NCBI RefSeq assembly: GCF_947090785.1
Contig: NZ_OX352320.1
Coordinates: 2,655,001 to 2,719,000, forward strand
Length of the DNA stretch: 64,000 bases
Direction of reading: 5' to 3'
DNA from: Rheinheimera sp. MM224
Lineage (GTDB): Bacteria; Pseudomonadota; Gammaproteobacteria; Enterobacterales; Alteromonadaceae
Shown here: piece after piece, positions 8,918 to 16,872 of the stretch
Numbering within the stretch: position 1 is the first letter of the stretch
Layout of the letters: each line of letters opens with the position of its first letter
Position numbers and translations under genes: made by a program
The notes under the pieces: model-generated
Database searches by the model: none
Told to the model about the DNA's origin: nothing
What the model saw: only the letters and a program-made list of their open reading frames with translations

Positions 8918-10636
8918 ATGATGGATTTACAGACGTTAACCTACATTATTGTCGGTGCAACCTTTGCGTTGTACATCGGCATAGCCATTTGGGCCCGTGC
9001 TGGTTCAACACAAGAGTTCTACGTAGCTGGTGGCGGTGTATCGCCTTTAGCGAACGGTATGGCTACTGCTGCTGACTGGATGTCTGCCGCGTCATTTATT
9101 TCAATGGCCGGTTTAATTTCTTTTATGGGTTACGACGGTTCAGTTTATCTGATGGGCTGGACAGGCGGTTATGTGCTGCTGGCGTTATGTTTAGCCCCCT
9201 ACCTGCGTAAGTTTGGTAAGTTTACTGTGCCAGACTTTATCGGGGATCGTTACTACTCCCAAACTGCACGTACCGTTGCGGTCATTTGCGCCATTTTAAT
9301 CTCCTTCACTTATGTGGCAGGCCAGATGCGTGGTGTAGGTGTGGTGTTCTCTCGTTTCCTTGAAGTGGATATCACAACCGGCGTGATCATAGGTATGGCT
9401 GTGGTATTTTTCTACGCTGTATTAGGTGGTATGAAAGGTATTACCTACACTCAGGTGGCTCAATACTGCGTGTTGATTTTTGCTTATATGGTTCCGGCTG
9501 TCTTTATCTCTATCATGATCACTGGCCATGTGTTCCCGCAAACGGGTTTAGGCGCGACTTTGATGGATGGCTCAGGCATGCACTTGCTTGAACGACTGGA
9601 CGGTCTCTCGGCTGAATTGGGTTTTGCAGCATACACAGAAGGAACTAAATCCACTGCTGACGTCTTTGCTATTACCGCCGCCTTAATGGTGGGTACAGCT
9701 GGCTTACCTCATGTTATTGTTCGTTTCTTCACTGTACCACGCGTAAAAGATGCCCGTATTTCAGCGGGTTGGGCTTTGATTTTTATCAGCATTTTGTACA
9801 CAACTGCTCCAGCTATTGGTGCTTTTGCCCGCTACAACATGATTGACACCATCAATGGTCCGGACGCTCAGGGTACGTTAGTGGCAGAAGCTCCAACCTG
9901 GATTAAAAACTGGGAAAAAACCGGTTTGATTAAACACGAAGATAAAAACGGTGATGGTCGCATGTTCTACTCAGGTGATGAGCGCAACGAAATGACCATT
10001 GACCGTGACATCATGGTGTTAGCAAACCCGGAAATTGCTCAGTTACCAGATTGGGTCATTGCTTTGGTAGCAGCTGGAGGTATTGCCGCAGCTTTATCCA
10101 CAGCAGCTGGCTTGTTGTTAGTGATCTCAACGTCGATTTCGCACGATTTACTTAAACGAAATCTGATGCCCAAAATTACTGATAAACAGGAATTGCTTGC
10201 TGCACGATTGGCAGCGGCAGTGGCCATCATAGTGGCGGGTTACTTAGGTATTAACCCACCAGGCTTTGTTGCGGAGGTGGTGGCTTTCGCCTTCGGCTTA
10301 GCAGCGGCGAGTTTCTTCCCTGCCATTATTCTTGGTATTTTCTACAAGAAAATGAATAAGGAAGGTGCTATCGCCGGTATGTTAGCTGGCGTGGTATTCA
10401 CTGTGGGCTATATCCTGTACTTCAAGGGTATTTTTATCACCCCATTTGCTGAAAACAAACCTGAAAACTGGCTGTTTGGTATATCTCCTGAAGGCATTGG
10501 TGCTGTAGGTATGTTGGTCAACTTCGTAGTGGCCTACGCCGTCAGCAAATTCACTAAAGAAGTGCCGCAGGAAGTACAGGATATTGTTGAACAAATCCGC
10601 TTTCCTAAAGGCGCAGGTGAAGCTCAGTCTCACTAA
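8918..10636 (+). CDS. actP: Sodium/solute symporter large subunit, ActP/VC_2705 type
   Basis: 572 residues (570 if the second ATG at 8921 is used; AAGGGG lies 3 bases before the first ATG and 6 before the second, favouring the second). About 13 membrane helices with SLC5 hallmarks: [20 protein letters not shown] near the N-terminus and [19 protein letters not shown] in the second half. The VC_2705 branch differs from E. coli ActP in having a DUF4212 partner and an extra loop; here the loop near residue 341 reads [14 protein letters not shown], resembling a calcium-binding EF-hand loop. Acetate or another small monocarboxylate is the likely substrate, from the neighbouring acs and crbS/crbR genes. 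A strong terminator follows. Confidence 0.88.
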   Translation: MMDLQTLTYIIVGATFALYIGIAIWARAGSTQEFYVAGGGVSPLANGMATAADWMSAASFISMAGLISFMGYDGSVYLMGWTGGYVLLALCLAPYLRKFGKFTVPDFIGDRYYSQTARTVAVICAILISFTYVAGQMRGVGVVFSRFLEVDITTGVIIGMAVVFFYAVLGGMKGITYTQVAQYCVLIFAYMVPAVFISIMITGHVFPQTGLGATLMDGSGMHLLERLDGLSAELGFAAYTEGTKSTADVFAITAALMVGTAGLPHVIVRFFTVPRVKDARISAGWALIFISILYTTAPAIGAFARYNMIDTINGPDAQGTLVAEAPTWIKNWEKTGLIKHEDKNGDGRMFYSGDERNEMTIDRDIMVLANPEIAQLPDWVIALVAAGGIAAALSTAAGLLLVISTSISHDLLKRNLMPKITDKQELLAARLAAAVAIIVAGYLGINPPGFVAEVVAFAFGLAAASFFPAIILGIFYKKMNKEGAIAGMLAGVVFTVGYILYFKGIFITPFAENKPENWLFGISPEGIGAVGMLVNFVVAYAVSKFTKEVPQEVQDIVEQIRFPKGAGEAQSH

Positions 10637-10661
10637 GTTAGCGTAGAAAAAACAGACCTGA

Positions 10662-10689
10662 CAAGGCGTGGCAACACGCCTTGTTTTTT
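10662..10689 (+). terminator. Rho-independent terminator after symporter
   Basis: CAAGGCGTG (10662-10670), loop GCAA, CACGCCTTG (10675-10683), then six T. It separates the symporter pair from the CBS/DUF294 gene, which starts about 20 bases later, so read-through may still supply it. Confidence 0.9.
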
Positions 10690-10708
10690 GATAAAGCAGG
10701 AAGGTTGT

Positions 10709-12529
10709 ATGCAGGTTCAGGAAGTTGTTTCTTTTTTGCAGCAAACGCCCCCTTTTGACGACTTAGCGCCTCACGTCCTTGAAACGTTGAGCAGGGATTT
10801 AACTGTGCTCTACCTTGCAGCAGGAGAAGAGCTACAACCTACACCCCAACTTCTGCTGATACGTTCAGGTTTATTTGCTTTACATACCGAACAGCAGCGC
10901 ATCACCCATTTACAATGCGGTGATTTTTATGGCTATCAGTTACTGCTGACAGGCCTCGCCGACCCCGACAGTATTCGATGTGAAGAAGATGGGCTGGTGT
11001 ATTTTTTACCTCAGCAAAGTTTTGATAAATTACGTCACCAGTACAAAAATTTTGATTTATTTTTCCAGCGCTTATTTAGTCGTCGCCTGCATCTGTATCA
11101 AAGCAGCCAACAACAAGCAACCTCGACTTTAAAAGTGGCTGATTTAGTCACCAGACGTACAGTCTCTATTGAATGCTCTAACACTGTGCAGCAAGCCGCC
11201 ATGTTGATGACAGAGCAACGGGTTTCCTGCGTATTGATTGAAAAAGACGACAAACTAGTAGGCATTCTGACCGACCGCGACTTACGCAGCCGTGTGCTGG
11301 CAAAAAATTTGCCAGCATCCACTACAGTCTCACAGGTCATGACGAAAACACCTCAACGTATTGAAATCGATCGCTTTGCGTTTGAAGCCATTCAGCAGAT
11401 GAGCCAACACAATATTCATCATTTACCCGTGGAAGAACAAGGCAAAGCGGTGGGAGTGCTCACCACCACAGATTTAATTCGTAGCCAGCAGGAACATCCG
11501 GTCTTTCTTATAAGCCACATTCATCGCCAGCATAAAGCCGAAGGTCTGGATGCCATCAGCCCACAAGTGCAGCAATTGGCGATACAACTGGCTGAGCAGC
11601 AAATCCCCTCTTATGAAGTGAGCAGCGTACTCACCAGCATTATGGATGCTTTAGCCCAAAGCTGGTTACAAATTGCAGAACAACAACTAGGCCCTGCCCC
11701 TTGTGTTTATAGCTGGTTGGTATTTGGATCTCAGGCCAGACGCGATATGTTACCCAGTGCCGATCAGGACAACGCCCTGTTGCTGGAAAAAGAGCCTGCT
11801 GGCGCAGTCGCAGATTACTTTTCAGCACTGTCAGATATTGTTTGTAAGGGGTTGGCATCCTCAGGCCAGGCGCTTTGTGACGGCCATATTATGGCGTCTA
11901 ACCCAGAGCTGCGCTTAAGCCTGAAAGGCTGGTCGGGCCGTTTTGCTAAATGGCTGAATACTCCGGACCCGCAAGCGCTGTTAAACAGCAGTATCTTTTT
12001 CGATATGCGGCTTGTTCATGGCAGCAAAGGTTTGTTTAACGTGCTGCAGGAAGACGTGCTGGCACGCTGTAAAAATAACGAATTGTTTTTGTATCATCTG
12101 GCCAAAAACGCCACCGAGCGGCAACCTCCGCTTGGATTTTTTAAACACTTTTTGTTGGAGCAGGATGGTCGTCAGCGCAAAGGACTGGATTTAAAAAAGC
12201 GAGGTATTAGTCTCATCACAGATTTAGTCCGGGTCTATGCCTTATCTGCAGGTATCCATGCGGTCAATACCAGAGAGCGCCTGGCTATATTGCAGCAACA
12301 AGCCGTGCTGACTCAGCGCCAGCAACAGAACTTACAGGGTGCTTTTGATGTATTAGCAAACTTACGCTGGCAATTGCAGGCACAGGATATGAAACGGGGC
12401 CGGCATTTATCCAATTTACTGGACCCAACCCAACTGAGTTTGTTGCAACGCCATCAGTTAAAGGACGCTTTTGCTGTGATTAGCGACGAGCAACAAATTC
12501 TCAGACAACGTTTTTGCCGGGAACTTTAA
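10709..12529 (+). CDS. cNMP-binding/CBS/DUF294 nucleotidyltransferase-like protein
   Basis: 606 residues from the ATG at 10709, which has AGGAAGG 5 bases upstream. Order: cyclic-nucleotide-binding-like fold (~10-130), a CBS pair (~150-270; SCVLIEKDDKLVGILTDRDLR and HHLPVEEQGKAVGVLTTTDL), DUF294 putative nucleotidyltransferase (~290-430; FGSQARRDMLPSADQDNALL matches the GSxxRxDxxxxxDxD pattern) and a DUF294 C-terminal domain. The protein looks cytoplasmic and may modify a protein or sense adenylates through its CBS domains. In many gammaproteobacteria such genes lie next to acetate symporters and DnaQ-like exonucleases, as here; a link to acetate signalling is inference. The stop is directly adjacent to the next ATG. 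Confidence 0.88.
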   Translation: MQVQEVVSFLQQTPPFDDLAPHVLETLSRDLTVLYLAAGEELQPTPQLLLIRSGLFALHTEQQRITHLQCGDFYGYQLLLTGLADPDSIRCEEDGLVYFLPQQSFDKLRHQYKNFDLFFQRLFSRRLHLYQSSQQQATSTLKVADLVTRRTVSIECSNTVQQAAMLMTEQRVSCVLIEKDDKLVGILTDRDLRSRVLAKNLPASTTVSQVMTKTPQRIEIDRFAFEAIQQMSQHNIHHLPVEEQGKAVGVLTTTDLIRSQQEHPVFLISHIHRQHKAEGLDAISPQVQQLAIQLAEQQIPSYEVSSVLTSIMDALAQSWLQIAEQQLGPAPCVYSWLVFGSQARRDMLPSADQDNALLLEKEPAGAVADYFSALSDIVCKGLASSGQALCDGHIMASNPELRLSLKGWSGRFAKWLNTPDPQALLNSSIFFDMRLVHGSKGLFNVLQEDVLARCKNNELFLYHLAKNATERQPPLGFFKHFLLEQDGRQRKGLDLKKRGISLITDLVRVYALSAGIHAVNTRERLAILQQQAVLTQRQQQNLQGAFDVLANLRWQLQAQDMKRGRHLSNLLDPTQLSLLQRHQLKDAFAVISDEQQILRQRFCREL

Positions 12530-13189
12530 ATGTGGAACTGGCTGAAAAAACCAGTGTCAGTGCATCAGTTGGTGCTGGACTACGAAAAAGAACAGAGTGT
12601 TGATAAACAAAGTCTGGCTAGTAAAACCAATTATCTGGTGCTGGATTTTGAAACCACAGGATTGGATGCGAAAAAACATCATATTGTCAGCGCTGGTTGG
12701 GTAAAAATTTCTGACAGCAGAATTCATTTAAATTCGGCGCAGTACCTATTGGTAAAAAGCCCGGAGTCCGTGGGCCAAAGTGCTGTGATCCATGGTCTGC
12801 ATAATAACGAAGTACAACAAGGGTTAGAGCTGGAGGATTTATTAAGCCTGTTGCTTAACGAGTTAAAAAGCTCTGTGCTGGTGTCGCATCATAGTGCACT
12901 TGAGCTTAACTTCTTAAAACAAAGCTGTCAGAACTGTTTTGGCCGATCTCCTGCGTTTAAAGCTGTCGACACTTTAAAACTTGAACTCTACAAAATGCAG
13001 CTCAAAGGTGGAGCCGTTGCGCAAAACTCATTGAGTTTGCCTGCGTGCCTGGCCCGTTACCAATTGCCTGAAGTGACCGCACATCATGCCTTATCCGATG
13101 CCTTTGCCTGTGCTCAGTTGTTGCTGGCACAACTAAAAACCAGAGGAGCTTCCTGTACTTTGGCTGAACTTTTTCAACAAAGCCGCTAA
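12530..13189 (+). CDS. DnaQ-like 3'-5' exonuclease (DEDDh family)
   Basis: 219 residues, starting on the base after the previous stop, so translation is probably coupled. Exonuclease motifs: ExoI LDFETTGLD (~residue 35), ExoII in SHHSALELNFL (~125), ExoIII AHHALSDAF (~183; the H-x4-D of the DEDDh class). This places it with the DNA polymerase III epsilon/exonuclease superfamily. It lacks polymerase-binding tails and is likely a stand-alone nuclease of DNA or RNA. Its conserved pairing with DUF294 proteins suggests joint function, but none has been shown that I know of. Confidence 0.85.
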   Translation: MWNWLKKPVSVHQLVLDYEKEQSVDKQSLASKTNYLVLDFETTGLDAKKHHIVSAGWVKISDSRIHLNSAQYLLVKSPESVGQSAVIHGLHNNEVQQGLELEDLLSLLLNELKSSVLVSHHSALELNFLKQSCQNCFGRSPAFKAVDTLKLELYKMQLKGGAVAQNSLSLPACLARYQLPEVTAHHALSDAFACAQLLLAQLKTRGASCTLAELFQQSR

Positions 13190-13240
13190 TAAACCAGAAA
13201 CTATGGCGCAAAGTTTTTTGCCTGAAGATGAAATTGAAAA

Positions 13241-13262
13241 AGCCAGTCTGAAGTGACTGGCT
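13241..13262 (-). terminator. Terminator for fadE
   Basis: AGCCAGTC (13241-13248), loop of 6, GACTGGCT (13255-13262). Read on the minus strand the stem is followed by TTTTTCAATTT, so it serves fadE, whose stop is at 13339. It is also convergent with the exonuclease gene. Confidence 0.75.
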
Positions 13263-13292
13263 TGAAAGGTATTCTGGCTACAATGAATTCGT

Positions 13293-13332
13293 GGGTCAGA
13301 GCCAATTTGCTACGCAAATATGGATCTGACCC
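13293..13332. repeat. REP-like inverted repeat, GGGTCAGA family
   Basis: GGGTCAGA (13293-13300) pairs with TCTGACCC (13325-13332), with a second inverted repeat ATTTGC/GCAAAT inside. Related copies are at 21517-21542 and about 21578-21600. The form resembles small palindromic repeats mobilised by REP-associated tyrosine transposases; no such transposase is in the window. Confidence 0.65.
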
Positions 13333-13338
13333 TGTGCC

Positions 13339-15636
13339 TTAAATTGCATTACCTGATAATACGCCAGGCTTAAAGCTATCGACACTGATAGAAGCAAAAC
13401 GTAATTCGTTCATACGCGTCAGTTGCTTGGCTTCTTCTGCGTTAATCACATTCAGTTCCAGCGCTTTGGCAATCAACTGGTCCATAGGTATTTTACGTGG
13501 CAGAGTCGCTTGTTTTTGCGCAGCGTAAATCTTCTTCATCACAGGCTGAGCTTCATGCACTGCAATAAAAGCAGACTCCATTAAACCTGTTGGGTCTTCA
13601 TCGCCTTCACCAATAAAACATAAGTGAGTTAAGCGGTCACGAATCACACCTGGTTTTAACAGCGCATCAGAAATGTCCTGAGTCACTGCATCGGCTGGCA
13701 TTTTGTAGCCAATACCAAATGGGAATACCAGAGTTTTAAGCAAACGCGCGACCACAGCACTTGGGAAGTTCTGGAAGAAACCAGAAAATGCTTTACCAAT
13801 TTCAAACAAGTTACGTTCGATGGAGTAACGTACGAAAGGTAAATCCGCCACCTGACGGCCATTGTCTTCATAAAACTTCAGCACGGCAGAAGCGATATAC
13901 AAGTGGCTTAATACGTCGCCTAAACGGGCAGACAGCATTTCTTTACGTTTTAAATCGCCACCTAACATCAGCATAGAAAAGTCAGCGCTTAAGGCCAAAG
14001 CACGGCTCATGCGGCTTAACTGCTTGTAGTATTTTGCAGTCTCACCAGACACAGGGCTTGAATTAAAACGACCTAAAGTTAAACCCTGCCACAGTGCGCC
14101 AAAAGTATTGCCTAAAGCAAAACCTATGTGCTTCATCAGCAGGCTGTCGAATTGCTGTAAACCTTCTTCAGCATTTGGATTCGCCGCAGCTTCTAATTCC
14201 TGCAATACGTATGGGTGACAACGGGTTGCGCCTTGTCCAAAAATCATCAGGTTACGGGTTAAAATATTCGCGCCTTCTACCGTGATAGAAATAGGAATAC
14301 CCATATAACCGTGCGCCAGATAGTTTTTAGGACCCACCTGAATAGCGCGACCTGAGTGAATATCAAAGGCGTCGTTTAACAAAGTACGGGACATTTCTGT
14401 CATATGGTACTTGGCAATAGCAGTCACTACAGAAGGGCTCAGGTTTAAGTCGATTGCACCGGCTGTCATGACACGCATAGCTTCTAAGCTGTAGGTATAA
14501 GCACCTATGCGGCCTAAGCTTTCCTGTACACCTTCAAACTTACCTATGGCCATACCAAACTGCTGACGCACATAAGAATAAGCGCCTGTCATCCGGGTAG
14601 CTAAATGGCCTGTGGCTGTTGCCAGAGCCGGCAGAGAAATACCACGGCCTGCTGATAAACACTCCACCAGCATACGCCAGCCACGACCTGCGTAGTCAGG
14701 ACCACCGATAATCCAGTCAATAGGAATAAATACATCTTTACCGTAGGTGGTACCGTTCATAAAGGCCATATTCATTGGGAAATGACGATCGCCAATTTCA
14801 ACACCTTCATGACTGGTTGGGATCAAGGCACAGGTGATACCCAGCTCAGTTTTTTCGCCTAATAAGTTTTCCGGGTCATACAGCTTAAAAGCCAGACCTA
14901 ATACAGTAGCGACTGGGGCCAGCGTGATGTAACGCTTATCCCAGTTCAGGCGAATACCTAATACTTCCTGACCTTCAAACTGGCCTTTACAAATCACGCC
15001 CGTATCAGGAATACCACCGGCATCAGAGCCCGCTTCCGGGCCTGTTAAAGCAAAACATGGCACTTCTTTACCGGCGGCTAAACCTGGTAACCAGCGGTCT
15101 TTTTGTTCCTGTGTACCGTAGTGCATCAGAAGCTCGCCAGGGCCTAAAGAGTTAGGCACCATGACAGTCACAGCCGCAGTTAAGCTTCGCGTGGCAATGC
15201 GCGATACAATAGTCGAGTTGGCAATGGCAGAAAATTCACGGCCACCGTAGCTTTTTGGAATAATCATCGCAAAAAAGCCGTTGTCCTTGATGTATTGCCA
15301 GACTTCAGGTGGTAAATCGCGCTGTTCCTGCACAATTTTGTAGTCATCCAGCATCTTCAGCAGGGTGTCTACTTCATTGTCCATAAAAGCCTGTTCTTCG
15401 GCAGACAATTCAGCTTTTGGAATGGCATGCAGCTTTTTCCAATCTGGTTTGCCCTGAAACAAGTCACCATCCCACCAGACATCCCCTGCTTCCATAGCTT
15501 CACGCTCTGTATCTGACAGCGGGGGTAAAATTTTCTTAAAGATGCCAAACACAGGTTTGGTGATCAGGTTACGTCGAATGTCTGCTACACCGAGCACAAC
15601 AATCAGCACAACCAACAGCAGGATCAGAATTGACAT
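13339..15636 (-). CDS. fadE: Acyl-CoA dehydrogenase FadE
   Basis: 765 residues, the size class of the gammaproteobacterial FadE branch (about 750-815), much longer than ordinary 380-residue acyl-CoA dehydrogenases. An N-terminal membrane anchor (ILILLLVVLIVVLGVAD) precedes the dehydrogenase core: CFALTGPEAGSDAGGI (FAD/substrate site), TVEGANILTRNLMIFGQGA, and a long C-terminal extension (DUF1974-type) from about residue 480. It catalyses the first step of beta-oxidation at the inner membrane. AAGGA precedes the ATG. It lies 18 bases downstream of the psrA-type repressor on the same strand and so is probably in an operon controlled by it. Confidence 0.95.
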   Translation of the reverse strand: MSILILLLVVLIVVLGVADIRRNLITKPVFGIFKKILPPLSDTEREAMEAGDVWWDGDLFQGKPDWKKLHAIPKAELSAEEQAFMDNEVDTLLKMLDDYKIVQEQRDLPPEVWQYIKDNGFFAMIIPKSYGGREFSAIANSTIVSRIATRSLTAAVTVMVPNSLGPGELLMHYGTQEQKDRWLPGLAAGKEVPCFALTGPEAGSDAGGIPDTGVICKGQFEGQEVLGIRLNWDKRYITLAPVATVLGLAFKLYDPENLLGEKTELGITCALIPTSHEGVEIGDRHFPMNMAFMNGTTYGKDVFIPIDWIIGGPDYAGRGWRMLVECLSAGRGISLPALATATGHLATRMTGAYSYVRQQFGMAIGKFEGVQESLGRIGAYTYSLEAMRVMTAGAIDLNLSPSVVTAIAKYHMTEMSRTLLNDAFDIHSGRAIQVGPKNYLAHGYMGIPISITVEGANILTRNLMIFGQGATRCHPYVLQELEAAANPNAEEGLQQFDSLLMKHIGFALGNTFGALWQGLTLGRFNSSPVSGETAKYYKQLSRMSRALALSADFSMLMLGGDLKRKEMLSARLGDVLSHLYIASAVLKFYEDNGRQVADLPFVRYSIERNLFEIGKAFSGFFQNFPSAVVARLLKTLVFPFGIGYKMPADAVTQDISDALLKPGVIRDRLTHLCFIGEGDEDPTGLMESAFIAVHEAQPVMKKIYAAQKQATLPRKIPMDQLIAKALELNVINAEEAKQLTRMNELRFASISVDSFKPGVLSGNAI

Positions 15637-15654
15637 AATAAGGTCCTTGAGAGA

Positions 15655-16308
15655 TTAGTGAGTTTGACTTGATAAAGTTAAAGGTGACGCAATGCCGGCG
15701 GCTAAATAAGGAATAAGCCTGTGGATCACGCCTTCTATTTCTACATTTTCGTTAAAATCTGCTGCCGCAATTTCTTGTAACGCCTGATTCGACGCCATGG
15801 TGAACACCACAGTGCCGAGTGAAAAATGCAGGCGCCAGAAGATTTCACTGGCTGGTAAATCAGGGCAAGCCTGCTGCACCAGCAATACAAACTTGTCCAG
15901 AGTGCGGCCATAATGATGGTTGAAGAACCAACGTAAATGCCCCTGCACATCGGTATAACCCCGCCCCAGTAACTGCAAAAACATCCGGGTGCCGTGATGC
16001 TGCACTTTATTCAGTTCCAGCAAAGGTTTAATAAAGACAGACAGCACTGCCGTTAAGTCGTTTTGTTTTTGACTAGCCAATAGCTGACTGAATTCCTGAT
16101 CCAAACGCGGCATCAGCACCGACAAGTAACGCTGCAGTACCGACTGGATCAGCTCTTTTTTTGAACCAAAATGATAGTTCACCGCCGCCAGATTGACCTG
16201 AGCCATACTGGTGATTTGTCGCAATGAGGTATCAGCAAAACCAGTGGAAGCAAAAAGCTGCTCGGCTGCATCCAGAATTTTGTCCTGAGTTGTCGTTTTA
16301 TTAACCAT
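15655..16308 (-). CDS. psrA: TetR-family fatty-acid-responsive repressor, PsrA-like
   Basis: 217 residues from the ATG at 16308; the open frame continues upstream to 16371, but the extra 21 residues fall before the conserved TetR start KILDAAEQLFASTGFADTSL. The helix-turn-helix is at ~8-55 (RQITSMAQVNLAAVNYHFGSKKELI), close in wording to Pseudomonas PsrA. The ligand domain keeps the PsrA pattern (RMFLQLLGRGYTDVQGHLR; EIFWRLHFSLGTVVFTM). PsrA binds long-chain acyl-CoA and represses fad genes and itself. Adjacent fadE and the PsrA-like site just upstream fit this role. Confidence 0.85.
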   Translation of the reverse strand: MVNKTTTQDKILDAAEQLFASTGFADTSLRQITSMAQVNLAAVNYHFGSKKELIQSVLQRYLSVLMPRLDQEFSQLLASQKQNDLTAVLSVFIKPLLELNKVQHHGTRMFLQLLGRGYTDVQGHLRWFFNHHYGRTLDKFVLLVQQACPDLPASEIFWRLHFSLGTVVFTMASNQALQEIAAADFNENVEIEGVIHRLIPYLAAGIASPLTLSSQTH

Positions 16309-16323
16309 AGCCCTGACTAAATT

Positions 16324-16337
16324 AAAACACTTGTTTG
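16324..16337. promoter_or_regulatory. PsrA-like operator upstream of psrA
   Basis: Plus-strand AAAAC-ACTT-GTTTG (CAAAC-N4-GTTTT on the minus strand) matches the published PsrA pattern CAAAC-N(2-4)-GTTTG with one mismatch. Another GTTTG half-site is at 16346-16350. It lies 16-42 bases before the psrA start, which fits autorepression. Confidence 0.5.
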
Positions 16338-16509
16338 AAATGTACGTTTGAAAAAAAACACTGTCAAGCAAGCAAGAGATAAAAAGGCTAATCTGGTCAG
16401 ATGAGCGGCAAAATTCACATATAATTTACAATAAAAAGGCGAAATAGAGACAAACTTCGCCCGTTAAAGGTGCAAAACCCTGTAACTGGAAATTGCTTAA
16501 AAAAAGCGC

Positions 16510-16577
16510 TTGACATCAATAGCAGGATCAGACAATTTTGAGCCATACCAACACCACTCAATTTATAGGAGAGCAAA
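16510..16577 (+). promoter_or_regulatory. Possible -35 box and ribosome site for a small leader ORF
   Basis: TTGACA at 16510-16515 is a perfect -35 hexamer; the best -10 candidate, GACAAT at 16531-16536, is weak and short-spaced (15). AGGAG at 16567-16571 is 6 bases before the ATG at 16578. The rest of 16338-16509 shows a TATAAT (16420-16425) and a GGCGAA/TTCGCC hairpin (16438-16461) but no gene. Confidence 0.4.
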
Positions 16578-16652
16578 ATGCAACGTTGTGCTGCAAACCC
16601 AAACAGCTACTACTGCTCTACCTATTACCTTTCCGAGTGGTTCAATAATTAG
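16578..16652 (+). CDS. Possible 24-residue leader peptide, tyrosine-rich
   Basis: ATG to TAG encodes 24 residues with an ideal AGGAG site 6 bases upstream. The middle reads NSYYCSTYYLSEW: four tyrosines in two adjacent pairs (TAC TAC, TAT TAC), two cysteines and one tryptophan. The ORF is followed after 4 bases by a hairpin (16657-16677), and the next gene is a TonB-dependent receptor about 220 bases away. This layout resembles a transcription-attenuation leader or a small secreted/precursor peptide. I do not recognise it as a known family. Only the strong ribosome site supports expression. Confidence 0.4.
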   Translation: MQRCAANPNSYYCSTYYLSEWFNN

Positions 16653-16656
16653 AACA

Positions 16657-16677
16657 ACTTCTGCCTTAGCCAGAAGT
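16657..16677 (+). other. Hairpin after the small ORF
   Basis: ACTTCTG (16657-16663) and CAGAAGT (16671-16677) with a 7-base loop, followed by a T-rich but interrupted stretch (GTGTTCTGTTTGTCCGTGTTTT). It could be a weak terminator or attenuator. A smaller hairpin, TTGCC-ATCA-GGCAA, occurs near 16836-16849 before the receptor gene. Confidence 0.4.
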
Positions 16678-16872
16678 GTGTTCTGTTTGTCCGTGTTTTA
16701 CACCTACAACTAACACCACACTTATTTGCACGTTGACATCATCTTTCAGGCCTTGATCCGTCTGATTTTTGCTGCCGCTGCCTAATTTGCTGCGCTTCTC
16801 GCTTTGGCACGTCCTTTTTTATTCGAAAAAAACAGATTGCCATCAGGCAACACCAAAACCAGAGGAAGCACT

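Noticed and set aside
16438..16510. Riboswitch-like hairpin upstream of the small ORF
   Set aside because: The GGCGAA/TTCGCC stem and later GTGCAAAACCC do not match c-di-GMP, cobalamin, TPP or other motifs I know; kept only as an unexplained hairpin.
16578..16652. PqqA precursor peptide
   Set aside because: The peptide lacks the conserved E-x3-Y core and there are no pqq genes nearby.
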